From assembly GCA_052174455.1 (NCBI GenBank), contig JBQMRP010000030.1, positions 169,020-233,019 of the forward strand: 64,000 nucleotides of DNA, given 5' to 3'. Source of the stretch: Arsenophonus sp052174455. GTDB lineage: Bacteria; Pseudomonadota; Gammaproteobacteria; Enterobacterales; Enterobacteriaceae. Positions 55,245 to 64,000 of this stretch are shown here, one piece after another (the first letter of the stretch is position 1; each line of letters begins with the position of its first letter). Position numbers and translations under genes: made by a program. The notes below the pieces were generated by a model that was not told the origin of the DNA, searched no databases, and worked only from the letters and a program-made list of their open reading frames with translations.

Positions 55245-56595
55245 TGATTCAAAATCTATTATCCATTCTTAAATTGGATAGAGTTAAATAGGGTAAAAAG
55301 CAGATTAAATCCCCTAAGTCTGTTTCTATTTTTTAGCAGACAGGACCAGCTCAAATAGTATTGAAAAGGTTTGTTTTTCTAACTATAGTGATTGGTGCGT
55401 CAGCTTTATAACCTTATTGTCGCAAAAGCTAAGTCAATCGGATTGTTATTCTTATTAAGCTCCAATGCACTAATGAGGAATCGCAGAATGACAGTCGTTT
55501 TTTTTTGATTACTTCTAAAATCATAATCGCTTGGAGGATACATTAAAAGCCTTACCAACAAAATATCAAGAGATTTATTAGCGGCATTACGACTCTCTCT
55601 CTGCTACTCAAATATTCTGAAACTTACCCTTAACTTTTGGTTGCATGCTTTTGTTGAGTTGAAGGTAATGCATTAGCTATTTTATGTACTCAGTAGCGTT
55701 ATGTTGGTGCTGCATGTTCAAAAATATATTTACTATTTTTTGTATTACAAAACTAATGCTCCATCTGCTGTAGCAAGCCTGATAGATATGATTAAATCTA
55801 GTGTTTGCAAGTCATTAATAAGTTCGATCTAATGGAATTCTGACTTTCAATAACCCTCTTAGACTGCAATGAGCTCTCCTTAGAGATCCATGCTCAAGAC
55901 CCTCCGATAATGAGAAACAGATAAATGCGATTATCTTGCCTAATAGAACGGCATATGCCATCAGCATAAAATAAACGTAGCGTGTATCCCTTAAATCACA
56001 CAACCACTACTGCTAATCCTCTTCAAGGCATCAGTATTTCAGTTTACTGATGAGGGTTTTTTACAAAGAGATCATGTGCTTTTTATCGATAATCACTTCC
56101 AGAGATTTATAAAATCATCTATGGATATCTGTAGAACAACCATTGTAACAGCTCTTAACTGTTTTTATACGCTTCAGATAAGACGGTACAAATTAGTTGT
56201 TAAAGAATATTCCTTTGCCTTTGCTATTTCTTTTTAACCTTAGGCATCTTAATCTTAATATTCTTAATATTAATTTGTATGATTTGGTATTGTAAATTAA
56301 ATAACCGTTATGAACGAGATGGACATGAAACGTTCGTCGACAAGGAAGTGTTCAATATGTTGTCGCAGCCATAACTTCGATCAGCGCTTTAACAGCGGTG
56401 ATATCAATTCCTTGGCACGCTATTACGAATGAGTTTATGTAATAGATTACAGATAATATCTGATTTTGCGAACACCTTAATGTAAATTTTATTATGGTAT
56501 ATCATTTTTATTTTGTTAAAATTATTGATGAAAATCAATTAGGTAGCATGGTGTACCCTACCATTTTCCGAAACCCTATACACTAAAATGACCAT
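55245..56595 (-). mobile_element. IS256-family relic, near full length
   Basis: It aligns along its length with the other minus-strand copies (for example 55930-56170 against 40860-41130) and ends at ACCCTATACACTAAAATGAC. It is directly followed by a plus-strand 3' fragment, making an inverted pair. Confidence 0.78.
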
Positions 56596-56609
56596 AACCC
56601 CATTTAACT

Positions 56610-57080
56610 CATTAAAGGTATACAACTAAAATTAAAGTTGAGCTTACGAAGGGGGTATTTCCCTTGGTAGCAGAGAATCGTAATTCCGCTAATAAAGATT
56701 AATATTTTATTAGTAAGGTTTTTTAGCCAAACTTCCTCCTGCATCGATAAAGAAGTTGAAGAAGGATCCAGAAGAGTTGTTAGTATCAAACAGCTTCCGA
56801 TTAGCGCACTGAGCGTCAATAAAAACGACGAATTAGATTGAATTAACTTTTGTGACGTGAGCCGACGAAGTTGATGCATGAAGAACTATAGTTCGAAAAT
56901 AACCATTTCAATGATATTTGAGTTGCTTCCGTCTTTTCAGAAAATCTGGAATCAGCTAATAGGAGTTGATCTGCTGACGCTAGTGATAAGAAATGTCTAA
57001 TTTAAGGATTAAGAATAGATTCACAAAATATTAGAACAGAGCTTGACCGTTATACGCTCTAATATTTACTAATAACTCCT
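56610..57080 (+). mobile_element. IS256-family 3' fragment
   Basis: Only the 3' third is present, aligning with 48060-48530: the AAAGTTGAGCTTACGAAG region, the GTTGAAGAAGGATCC region, and the right end ATACGCTCTAATATTTACTA. It ends 35 bases before the ratA relic. Together with the preceding minus-strand copy it forms an inverted pair. Confidence 0.75.
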
Positions 57081-57114
57081 GAGAAAATATATAAAATATT
57101 TTTAATATTTATTG

Positions 57115-57546
57115 AATCACGATAAACCGCGTAAGCATGTTTAGTAAAAATTTATACCATATTTCCAGGAGATCGTTAAAAATTCAATCAAAAACCAATT
57201 CAATCAATTTATTAGTAAACTTAATATCAAGATATAACTTAACTTTACGGGAATTTTTATTTAGAGATGTAAATAATCAATTACCTAGTAATTTACGAAA
57301 ATGATCATTTTACTAACTACATTTGAATATTCTTATTATTTTACAATATATTATTGGTAATAAAATTATTACTAATACTCGCTTTAGTAACCTTAACTCA
57401 AGAGTAATTTCATTATTAACATGAATCCAATAAACTTACTATTATAATCAAGTAAAAATTATGGATATCAATCTATATCATTAACTAAATTATATATTTT
57501 CTTTGCACTATTAAAGTATTAATGCAAATTAATTAATTTGCGGCAT
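57115..57546 (-). pseudogene. ratA: RatA (START-like, YfjG) relic
   Basis: RatA is a START-domain-like protein related to coenzyme Q-binding Coq10, reported in E. coli to affect ribosome assembly. From the minus-strand ATG at 57544-57546 the relic opens MPQIN (E. coli MPQISRTALV). It then shows IYNLVNDIDWYPQFLPD (one Trp codon read through a stop), and later LDIKFTNKLIELVFDWIFND, matching FEFTNKLIELAFGRVFKE. Stops and shifts are frequent. It is divergent from smpB, as in E. coli (ratA minus, smpB plus). Confidence 0.88.
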
Positions 57547-57690
57547 AACTATTCTTATTAAATGAATTAAAAACAATAATAACATTGATATACATTTAAA
57601 TAAAAATTCTAGACGACAACTTAATTTAATAAATATTATCTTAATTAAGAAAGAATAGATTCTTACCGTGCTATTTATTTATACATATAC

Positions 57691-57696
57691 TATAAT
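57691..57696 (+). promoter_or_regulatory. Possible -10 box for smpB
   Basis: A perfect TATAAT ends nine bases before the smpB ATG. No good -35 is seen. If used, the mRNA would be nearly leaderless, which fits the absence of a Shine-Dalgarno sequence before smpB. Confidence 0.35.
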
Positions 57697-57704
57697 TTCT
57701 AATT

Positions 57705-58196
57705 ATGAGAAAGAAAAAAGTACACAAATCTGGTTCGGTAATGATTACTATAAATAAAAGAGCCCGCTATGAATACTTCATTAGTGAAGAAGTTGAGGCG
57801 GGTTTAGCTTTGCTAGGTTGGGAAGTTAAAGCACTACGCATGGGCAAAGCCAATATTAGCGATAGTTATGTTTTATTGAGAGATGGTGAAGCTTATCTTT
57901 TTGGTTCAACAATTACCCCGCTAAGTGTAGCCTCCTCACATGTAGTTTGTGATCCTATGCGCACCAGAAAGTTATTGCTAAATCAGCGTGAACTTGATTT
58001 TTTATTTGGTAAAATTAATCGCGAAGGTTACACAGCTATAGCATTATCTCTTTACTGGAAAAGAGTCTGGTGTAAAATTAAAATTGGTGTTGCTAAGGGT
58101 AAAAAAGAATACGACAAGCGTTCTGACATTAAAGATCGAGAATGGAAGTTAGATAAATCGAGAATTATGAAAACGCAGGTCTCGATAATGATCTAA
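57705..58196 (+). CDS. smpB: tmRNA-binding protein SmpB
   Basis: SmpB binds tmRNA and brings it to stalled ribosomes in trans-translation. 163 residues (E. coli 160). The OB-fold core is intact: NKRARYEYFISEEVEAGLAL, GWEVKALRMGKANISDSYV, HVVCDPMRTRKLLLNQREL and the C-terminal basic tail YDKRSDIKDREWKLDKSRIM. The start at 57705 aligns with the E. coli start although no Shine-Dalgarno sequence is visible. ssrA begins 48 bases after the stop, the standard smpB-ssrA pairing. No lesions. Confidence 0.97.
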   Translation: MRKKKVHKSGSVMITINKRARYEYFISEEVEAGLALLGWEVKALRMGKANISDSYVLLRDGEAYLFGSTITPLSVASSHVVCDPMRTRKLLLNQRELDFLFGKINREGYTAIALSLYWKRVWCKIKIGVAKGKKEYDKRSDIKDREWKLDKSRIMKTQVSIMI

Positions 58197-58223
58197 ACAC
58201 TAGAATTATTAACTTTTTTCTGG

Positions 58224-58229
58224 TATGAT
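58224..58229 (+). promoter_or_regulatory. Candidate -10 box for ssrA
   Basis: TATGAT lies 16 bases before the mature tmRNA 5' end, consistent with a short 5' leader removed by RNase P. The -35 region is poor. Confidence 0.4.
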
Positions 58230-58244
58230 TGGAAAATTATACTT

Positions 58245-58610
58245 GGGGCTGATTATTGGATTCGACGAGATTTGCAAAACCCAAGGTGCATGCCGAGGGG
58301 CGGTTGGCCTCGTAAAAAGCCGCAAAATTAATAGTTGCAAACGACGAAAATTACGCACTAGCAGCTTAATAACCTGCTCAGCGCCCTTTCTCCCTAGCCT
58401 CAGCTTTTAGGACGGGGATCAAAGAGAGGTCAACTTAAAAAAGATCGCGTGGATGCCTAGCCTGAAGTTGAAACGTTAAATTTAGTCAGGCTAGTCTGTT
58501 AGTAGTGTGTCTGTCTACTCCTAGCTGGCGAATGTAATGACTAGACTAAGCATGTAGTACCGAGGATGTAGAAATTTCGGACGCGGGTTCAACTCCCGCC
58601 AGCTCCACCA
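58245..58610 (+). ncRNA. ssrA: Transfer-messenger RNA (tmRNA)
   Basis: tmRNA rescues stalled ribosomes and tags the nascent protein for proteolysis. The 366-base gene is very like that of E. coli (363). The 5' end GGGGCTGATTATTGGATTCG and the 3' end with GGGTTCAACTCCCGCCAGC and encoded CCA form the alanine tRNA-like part. The tag reading frame runs from GCA at 58337 to TAA at 58369 and encodes ANDENYALAA, the same tag as in E. coli. The pseudoknot regions around the CCGAGGGGCGGTTGGCCTCG block are preserved. It follows smpB directly and is a clear phylogenetic marker. Confidence 0.99.
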
Positions 58611-59425
58611 ATTTCATATGCTAAACGATAGTATAGTAACTTTTAAATAGTAAGTTATAAAAATTAAGTGGGCTTCAATATGTCAATAATAAGACTTGAA
58701 ATTGCATGTAAAAGTTAGTTAATAAAAATTAAAGAGTATAGCTAGATTTAGCTGTATAGGTGATTTCAGAATAAACAAGTGGAATCTTTATTAATATAAA
58801 GAATAAAGTGATTAGATAATTTGAGAGAATTCTTGTTATTGAAATGAAAAAAACAACAAGCGAACGAATTTAATGTAAAAGTTTAAGAAAAGTGGTCATT
58901 AGACTTATTGTTAAAATAAGTAGGTTTATCGTATTTTACTTACAAAGTCTAAGACTGGTTTATTAAAATGATTTTTAATATGGTTAAAAATGTCGAAATA
59001 TTACCTTTAATAGGTAAATCAATTGTTTCATGTAATTTATGCATAAGTAATCTATATTAATTTATCTAATTTTTTTTTAGAAATCCTTATTTTTCTTAAA
59101 TTTTAACAAATTCTTGCGTATTAAAAGAAACCTGATCCCATAAACGTTACCTATTTTTTAGTAGAGGTAACGTAATCATATTCCCTATACATTCAGTATA
59201 AATACAATGAAAATCGTCTATAACTGAAAGAAATCCTATTCGAGTAGTTAGCTAATTCTAAACTACCTATAAAAACAAGGCTAATAAAAAATCTAGTTTT
59301 TCTGTTCTCATTTATGAAGAATAATCGTTAATATAACATGTTGAACTGTATATAATGGGGTTGTATCAATAAAATTATGAACCCTTCCTAATATTTAGAA
59401 TTATATAATTTTTTCCAAGATTAAC
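58611..59425. other. AT-rich DNA after ssrA, nothing recognised
   Basis: No frame or relic could be named. The eroded 3' end of nadB (minus strand) would be expected on this side of the next IS256 copy, but I could not read it with confidence. Confidence 0.45.
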
Positions 59426-59429
59426 ATCA

Positions 59430-60710
59430 GTTATCCTCATTTCTGGTGTATGGGATTTTAAAGATAGTGATATATATATCCAGCTGATTGATTTTATTAA
59501 TGACTTCAACAATAGAGAGATGATATGCATGAAAAAATCTACCCTTACAGGTATTCGCAAAATCAGGGATTATCTTATAATCCCTTGTATTAACTTATTC
59601 GTAATGGTGTCAGGTAAATAATAGGCACTGCTATTGAGGAAGTGTTCGAAGCTATAGTTGAAACAAGATTCTGAATGTTATCTTGTCTACGGAATCTCAT
59701 CCATTCTCCGTAATGGATGAGTGGCACAGGAAACTATACAGATTAGTATTGGCGATGTAAGATTAAAGTGACTAAGTTCAGGGATTATAGCGGAAACGGA
59801 ATAATCTTTAGCATCTATTTTGCTACCGCCTTATCTGAAACATACTGAAGTATCTAAGAATTACTACTATGGGTGTGTATCTGCGAAACATCTCCCATCT
59901 CTGATTTTCATTAAGCTTTAATGGCGGTTCTCTTGATGAAAAGAGAATAGGTGTATCCTGTTAGAGGAGGTCATAAGCAGACTGAATAGGATACTTTGAA
60001 GAACACAGATAATGGTAGCTGCGTGATTTAAGCGATACATGCTACGTTTATCTTATATAAAGGCATATATTACTCTGTTAGATAATATAATCATCTTTCT
60101 TTGTTGGTTATATGACCTTATTCTTCTATGAAGATAAGGAACTCGTTGCACCCGAAAATAATTATCAAGAGTTAGAAGCGAACTGGGTTTAACTTCTAAT
60201 GCCATTACTAGCAGATAATTTAATCGTACCTACTAGGCTTGCTATGATAGGCTCTTTGGTCTTGATTTTGAATGAAATAGCAAAATATTTCAGGATATGT
60301 AGCACTAACGCTCTTGAATATATAAAATAGGTAATACATTACCTTCACTCCAAAAGGCATGTGACCAAAAGTTAAAGCTTGATCTGCAGGGATCAAAGTC
60401 TGGCTAACAGAAAGCTATGATACCGCTAATAAAGATATTTATGTTTCTTGCAAGGTTTTTAGCGTATCATTCAGCGATAAGAATACTGGAAAAGTAGCGA
60501 GAAGAACGGATTGGCATTCTACAATTTCCCGTTAATGCAACTGGGCATCATAAGAACGATGAATCAGATTGAATCGGCTTTTTTGACAGTGAAACTATGA
60601 AGCTGATGTGTGAAGCACTGTGGTTTAAGAAAAATAACCATTTCAATGGTATCTGAGTTAATCCCATCTGCTCAAAAAATCTAGATTTGTTATTTTATCT
60701 GTTTATTAGT
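59430..60710 (+). mobile_element. IS256-family relic inserted in the nadB relic
   Basis: The left end TCATTTCTGGTGTATGGGAT is shared with the copy at 47158. The interior contains CTTGCTATGATAGGCTCTTT and, near the end, IIRTMNQIESAFLTVKL in place of the IRTTNPIES-FATVR motif. The right side joins nadB coding blocks at about 60712. The transposase is broken. Confidence 0.82.
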
Positions 60711-60711
60711 A

Positions 60712-61896
60712 GACCGTTCAGAACAAGAGATTCTAATAATCAATTAAAGTTATTTGGTTGGTGCACATCATATAACCAGGTATAACTAACTTTACCTATA
60801 GCTTATAGGTATTGAAGATCAGATTGACATAATGTGATGCACTAAATAGCATTTCATGTATAATAAGTCGCCGGAATAATTAGAATTTTCTTATTGGTAA
60901 TATTTATATATAATGTTGTTAATTTCTGATAGAAAGTTAAAAAATGTTGTTTTTATATCGATTTTCCGGTTGATGACTAAATCAAGAAACATATAATCTA
61001 CCCTTAAGCGTTTCATTTTATGATCAATAGTGCTGGCGATTATATCGCGAGAAGCGAGTTTCATGATTTTATCAAAATCAGACATAAAGTGGCTACGATT
61101 AGATCGTTTAAGATAGGCACTTTTACCCCGTAAAGCTTCTGTTAGAAATAAATTATGTTCTTGTAAATGATAAGAACGAGTCGGATAAAATTGATTCAAT
61201 TCAAGATTGAATATACGACAAGCAGCCTACCATGCCATTTAAATCCATCACCTGATCAAATATCGAGATCAGTGATATATTAATATACTTTTGTAGCTTT
61301 TCCCGTTTTTGAACCTATCACTTTTCATGACAAATAAGGATTTGTTATTGGTTGAGAACCAATATGTAAGTACTGGTAATTATTGTTGGATCTTTATCTG
61401 AGTGGATTAAATCGATTAGCATTATGCTGCTGCCTTAATAGTGATATTAAAATTCTTAATGATTTTTAATCAACGTTGTTTTTATTATTTACCTGTTGCG
61501 TCGGCAGGATTAAAGAATACGGCAATGGATATGGTCACCTTCTTTCGCAAGAGATATTATTCTTTACCATCCAATTTAGCTTTTATCAAATAAAACACTT
61601 TGATCAATAATCTTCTGGACAGAAGATTAGGCATTACAGGCGATAAATTCAATAGTTTTTTATCATTACTGGTGCTGACAATTAAAGTATCATTAACATA
61701 GATATCTTTATAACTATTAGTTTAATCAAAAATTGTTGTAATTATTCCACCTTGATTATAGGTGGATACTCCTTCAGTTTAAATGTTTTTACTAAGTATG
61801 GTTATTTTGTATTGTGGTACTAATCAAAGTGCTAATGATAGACCGGCGATGCTGATACCAATGATTAAATATTCGTATAATGTTTGTTGATGGCAT
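60712..61896 (-). pseudogene. nadB: L-aspartate oxidase (nadB) relic
   Basis: NadB makes iminoaspartate, the first step of de novo NAD synthesis. From the minus-strand ATG at 61894-61896, LIIGISIAGLSLAL matches the FAD-binding LIIGSGAAGLSLAL. A 102-codon open piece at 60891-61199 reads MNQFYPTRSYHLQEHNLFLT, EALRGKSAYLKRS and DIIASTIDHKMKRL, matching [33 protein letters not shown] and DIVARAIDHEMKRL. AIGKVSYTWLYDVHQPNN follows. The 3' part is cut by IS256. nadB is divergent from rpoE, as in E. coli. Confidence 0.93.
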
Positions 61897-61899
61897 AAT

Positions 61900-62145
61900 A
61901 TTTTATTACTAAGATTTTGGAATATTGTAAATAACAATATTAGCCTATTTTTTTATTTCTTGTAAATACTAGATCTTGAAAGAATTTTCTTATTCTCTAT
62001 CTTAGATAGATATAAAATAATTTAAATTGACTAGAGAATTTTTTGATTTTTTAGCACTTAAAAATGCTTGCTTATAAATGAGAAAAAACATAGCAGGTTC
62101 AAATAAAGAAAATATGAGGCTTATTTTCAGGAGAAGTGACCTCAA
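61900..62145. other. nadB-rpoE divergent intergenic region
   Basis: No sigma-E-type promoter (GGAACTT with TCAAA or TCTGA) is visible upstream of rpoE. A TTGACT at 62027-62032 has no good -10 at the right spacing. AGGAG at about 62129 lies 12 bases before the rpoE ATG and is the likely ribosome-binding site. Confidence 0.4.
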
Positions 62146-62721
62146 ATGAGCAAGCAGTTGACAGATCAGATTTTGGTTGAACGGGTACAAAAAGGGGATA
62201 AAAAAGCTTTTAATTTACTGGTTATTAGATATCAGAATAAAGTTGTGAGCCTTGTTTCTCGTTATGTACCAGAAGGAGATGTGCCGGATGTAACTCAAGA
62301 GACATTTATTAAAGCTTATCGTGCTATCAGTTCATTTCGTGGTGAAAGCGCATTTTATACTTGGCTTTACCGAATCTCAGTAAATACTGCAAAAAATTAT
62401 CTTATATCTCAAGGACGTCGACCGCTATCGAATGATTTCGATATGGTTAATGCAGAAAATTTAGAAGCTTCTAATTCATTAAAAGAAATTTCAAATCCTG
62501 AAAATTTAATGTTCTCAGAAGAATTGAGAAAAGTAGTTTTCCGGACTATAGAGTCACTTCCTGAAGATCTACGCCTAGCAATTACTCTTAGGGAGCTAGA
62601 TGCGCTAAGTTATGAAGAGATAGCACTTATTATGGATTGTCCTGTTGGTACAGTTCGTTCGCGCATTTTTCGGGCAAGGGAAGTTATTGATAATAAAGTG
62701 CAACCGCTAATACGAAATTAA
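62146..62721 (+). CDS. rpoE: RNA polymerase envelope-stress sigma factor, sigma E
   Basis: RpoE directs transcription of outer-membrane and periplasmic quality-control genes. The 191-residue product has exactly the E. coli length. Region 2 (about residues 15-95) contains FNLLVIRYQNKVVSLVSRYV, PDVTQETFIKAYRAI and SAFYTWLYRISVNTAKNYL. Region 4 (about 130-185) contains ESLPEDLRLAITLRELDALS and YEEIALIMDCPVGTVRSRIF, the helix-turn-helix. The protein is intact. Downstream rseA and rseB, which restrain it in E. coli, are relics. In E. coli rpoE is essential. Confidence 0.98.
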   Translation: MSKQLTDQILVERVQKGDKKAFNLLVIRYQNKVVSLVSRYVPEGDVPDVTQETFIKAYRAISSFRGESAFYTWLYRISVNTAKNYLISQGRRPLSNDFDMVNAENLEASNSLKEISNPENLMFSEELRKVVFRTIESLPEDLRLAITLRELDALSYEEIALIMDCPVGTVRSRIFRAREVIDNKVQPLIRN

Positions 62722-62769
62722 ATATTATTTATATTTTACTGAAGAGTAAAATATATCCATAGAGAAATT

Positions 62770-63335
62770 TTTTGTTTTAATACATGGAAAAATCTTTAAT
62801 TTAGAATTGATCCATACCATTTATAAGATGGGGTTTCTTACAGAAATTATGAGAGAGCTACTATTTTATCTGCGATAATTTTAGAGGCGATATCAATGAA
62901 ATTATCTAGCTTAATATTACTGACAAAGTTGAGAATAGAGATACTAGCAAGTGAATATCTATCTAAATTGATCTTAAATGCAACAGAGGATATAACCTAT
63001 TCCTGAGATAGCTAGTATATAATTTCTTTTTGGTGCAAAATCTATTCTGGTTAACCATAAGTTAACCAAGTTGGTATAAGCAGGTATCATTGCTGTAGCT
63101 ATTATTAATAGTGTTTAGAATAAAATGCCTTTAGTACAAAAAATAATGTGAAATTTAATTCACCCATACTTAAATTATATTTATCATTTGTGCTACTTTT
63201 CCTGTGAGTTTAAATATTTCTAATGAACAATTAATTGTTCATTTATAAATTAAGCAATTAGAGCAACGTGATCGTCAACTTGATCTGTTGTTACAGCAAT
63301 ATAAGTTTGAGTATGGTTCAAGGTTGAATTAAAGG
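62770..63335 (+). pseudogene. rseA: Anti-sigma E factor (rseA) relic
   Basis: RseA is a membrane protein whose cytoplasmic N-terminus holds RpoE inactive. Traces include LQKL, then ESYYFICDNFRGDI (W-ESYHLIRDSMRGDT) and, near the end, LEQRDRQLDLLLQQYKFEYG (VQEQRRRINAMLQDYELQRR). Between them the membrane segment and periplasmic part are unreadable and stops are frequent. The position directly after rpoE is as in E. coli. Confidence 0.8.
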
Positions 63336-63389
63336 ATAACATCATCTTTACTAGTAATAAAAACCTTACTCAATAATATATTAGTACTA

Positions 63390-63765
63390 ATGAAGCATTA
63401 TTTGCCTGCTTTCTTTTATTACTGAATGGTTATTTTTACTGCCTTTATGTTTTTATGCTAAAAAATTAGAGTTGCTGAAATTTTATTAATTGATATGATA
63501 ATATGATGGTTAATAATCAACCAATTGCTTAATAATGCAGATGGATAATTTTCGTCATAAAATTATTCAAAAAAGTAATCAAATTAGCTAATTTAAACTT
63601 GAAATTGATTCTTTTAGTTTAGAGTAACTCAACTATCATTTATTATTTGCAGTCAGTAATTTTGGCCAGGTTCACTAAACTGCAATTTTATTACAATTTC
63701 ATTAAGCTAGACAGAATTCCATATTAGAGATATAACTTGTTAGGTTATTCGTATATAAATAACAC
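63390..63765 (+). pseudogene. rseB: Sigma E regulatory protein (rseB) relic, truncated by IS256
   Basis: RseB is periplasmic and protects RseA from cleavage. The diagnostic block is NQPIA then LMQMDNFRHKIIQKSNQIS and FKLEIDSFSLE, matching NRPLAQLLQMDGPRREVVQR and the NEISYFEPGLEPFTLN region. Everything after about 63765 is replaced by an IS256 copy. The gene is broken by stops in addition. Confidence 0.82.
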
Positions 63766-63784
63766 TCACGTTTTAGCTAGAGTT

Positions 63785-64000
63785 ATTAGTAAATCTGGTA
63801 TATGTGATTAGACTCCACTATGATGCTTCGTAAATCTATTTTTATTCTTAAATTAAAGCTTGTTTATCATCAGAGTTACAGCATGTTAAATCTCCTGAGT
63901 CGGCGTTAACTTTTTTTAGCAGATGGGAGCAGCTTAAATACTATTAAAAAGGTTATTCTCTTAAATCATAGTACTTCGTGTATCAGTTCCATAACCTGAT
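63785..64000 (-). mobile_element. IS256-family relic, runs off the window
   Basis: The left terminal block TAAATCTGGTATATGTGATT followed by a TGCTTCGTAAATCTATT segment aligns with the starts of the minus-strand copies at 16215 and 40170. It is inserted in or next to rseB. Only its first about 215 bases are in view. Confidence 0.75.

Noticed and set aside
56604..56879. 91-codon minus-strand frame
   Set aside because: It is the antisense strand of the IS256 3' fragment at 56610-57080.
58225..58410. 61-codon frame at the start of ssrA
   Set aside because: It overlaps the tmRNA gene, whose sequence is fully explained as RNA.
1..64000. A new defence, toxin or secondary-metabolite system
   Set aside because: All intact genes belong to well-known housekeeping families and the rest is decayed; I found no cluster of intact unknown genes that could form a system.

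Overview
The window reads as a chromosome segment of a long-term, host-restricted bacterium of the Enterobacterales that is part-way through genome reduction, most likely an insect endosymbiont. The evidence is very AT-rich DNA, gene neighbourhoods in the same order as free-living enterics, and the fact that only about 15% of the bases lie in intact genes. The rest is visibly rotting: frameshifted, stop-riddled relics of enterobacterial genes and of insertion sequences. Serratia symbiotica-like or Sodalis-allied symbionts at an intermediate stage of decay would look like this. The species cannot be settled from the sequence alone.

Intact genes are few: hupA (HU), tusA, sucA-sucB-sucC-sucD, ruvX/yqgF, yggT, smpB, the tmRNA gene ssrA and rpoE. 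yhhQ is intact except for one in-frame TGA where a tryptophan is expected.

Layout. 1-8.0 kb: no live gene; decayed IS256-family and IS110-family elements and a cluster of stem-loops near 0.9-1.45 kb. 7.5-9.1 kb: dead nfi and yjaG, then live hupA with a terminator (the E. coli order nfi-yjaG-hupA). 9.1-18 kb: probable yjaH relic, unassigned relics, and IS1595, IS481 and IS256 copies. 18-22.1 kb: dead zntA, live tusA (minus strand) and yhhQ (plus strand), again in enteric order. 22.1-28.4 kb: unassigned, partly higher-GC relics and two IS256 copies. 28.7-33.0 kb: sdhC, sdhD, sdhA and sdhB all dead, with an IS1595 copy inside sdhA. 33.07-39.5 kb: a perfect palindrome, then intact sucABCD. 39.6-46.4 kb: nested IS copies and a probable AsmA/YicH-family relic. 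46.5-54.4 kb: live ruvX, yggS split into three pieces by IS elements, dead proC, live yggT, dead rdgB and hemW. 55.2-57.1 kb: a head-to-head IS256 pair. 57.1-58.6 kb: dead ratA, live smpB and ssrA. 59.4-64 kb: IS256, dead nadB (minus strand), live rpoE, dead rseA and rseB, then another IS256 running off the end.

Functionally, what survives is central: a nucleoid protein, tRNA 2-thiolation (TusA), rRNA maturation (RuvX), ribosome rescue (SmpB plus tmRNA), the 2-oxoglutarate-to-succinate part of the TCA cycle, and the envelope-stress sigma factor without its anti-sigma partners. What has been lost from this stretch is zinc efflux, endonuclease V, succinate dehydrogenase, aspartate oxidase, proline synthesis, nucleotide-pool cleaning and the RseA/RseB brake on sigma E. 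At least 23 IS copies of four families cover roughly a third of the window, and every one is decayed, so the transposition burst ended long ago.

I found no convincing new multi-gene system. The most unusual signals are the stem-loop clusters in otherwise dead DNA, the 20-bp perfect palindrome before sucA, the single TGA in yhhQ, rpoE without rseA/rseB, and two IS1595 copies sitting at the same point of IS481 in opposite orientations.
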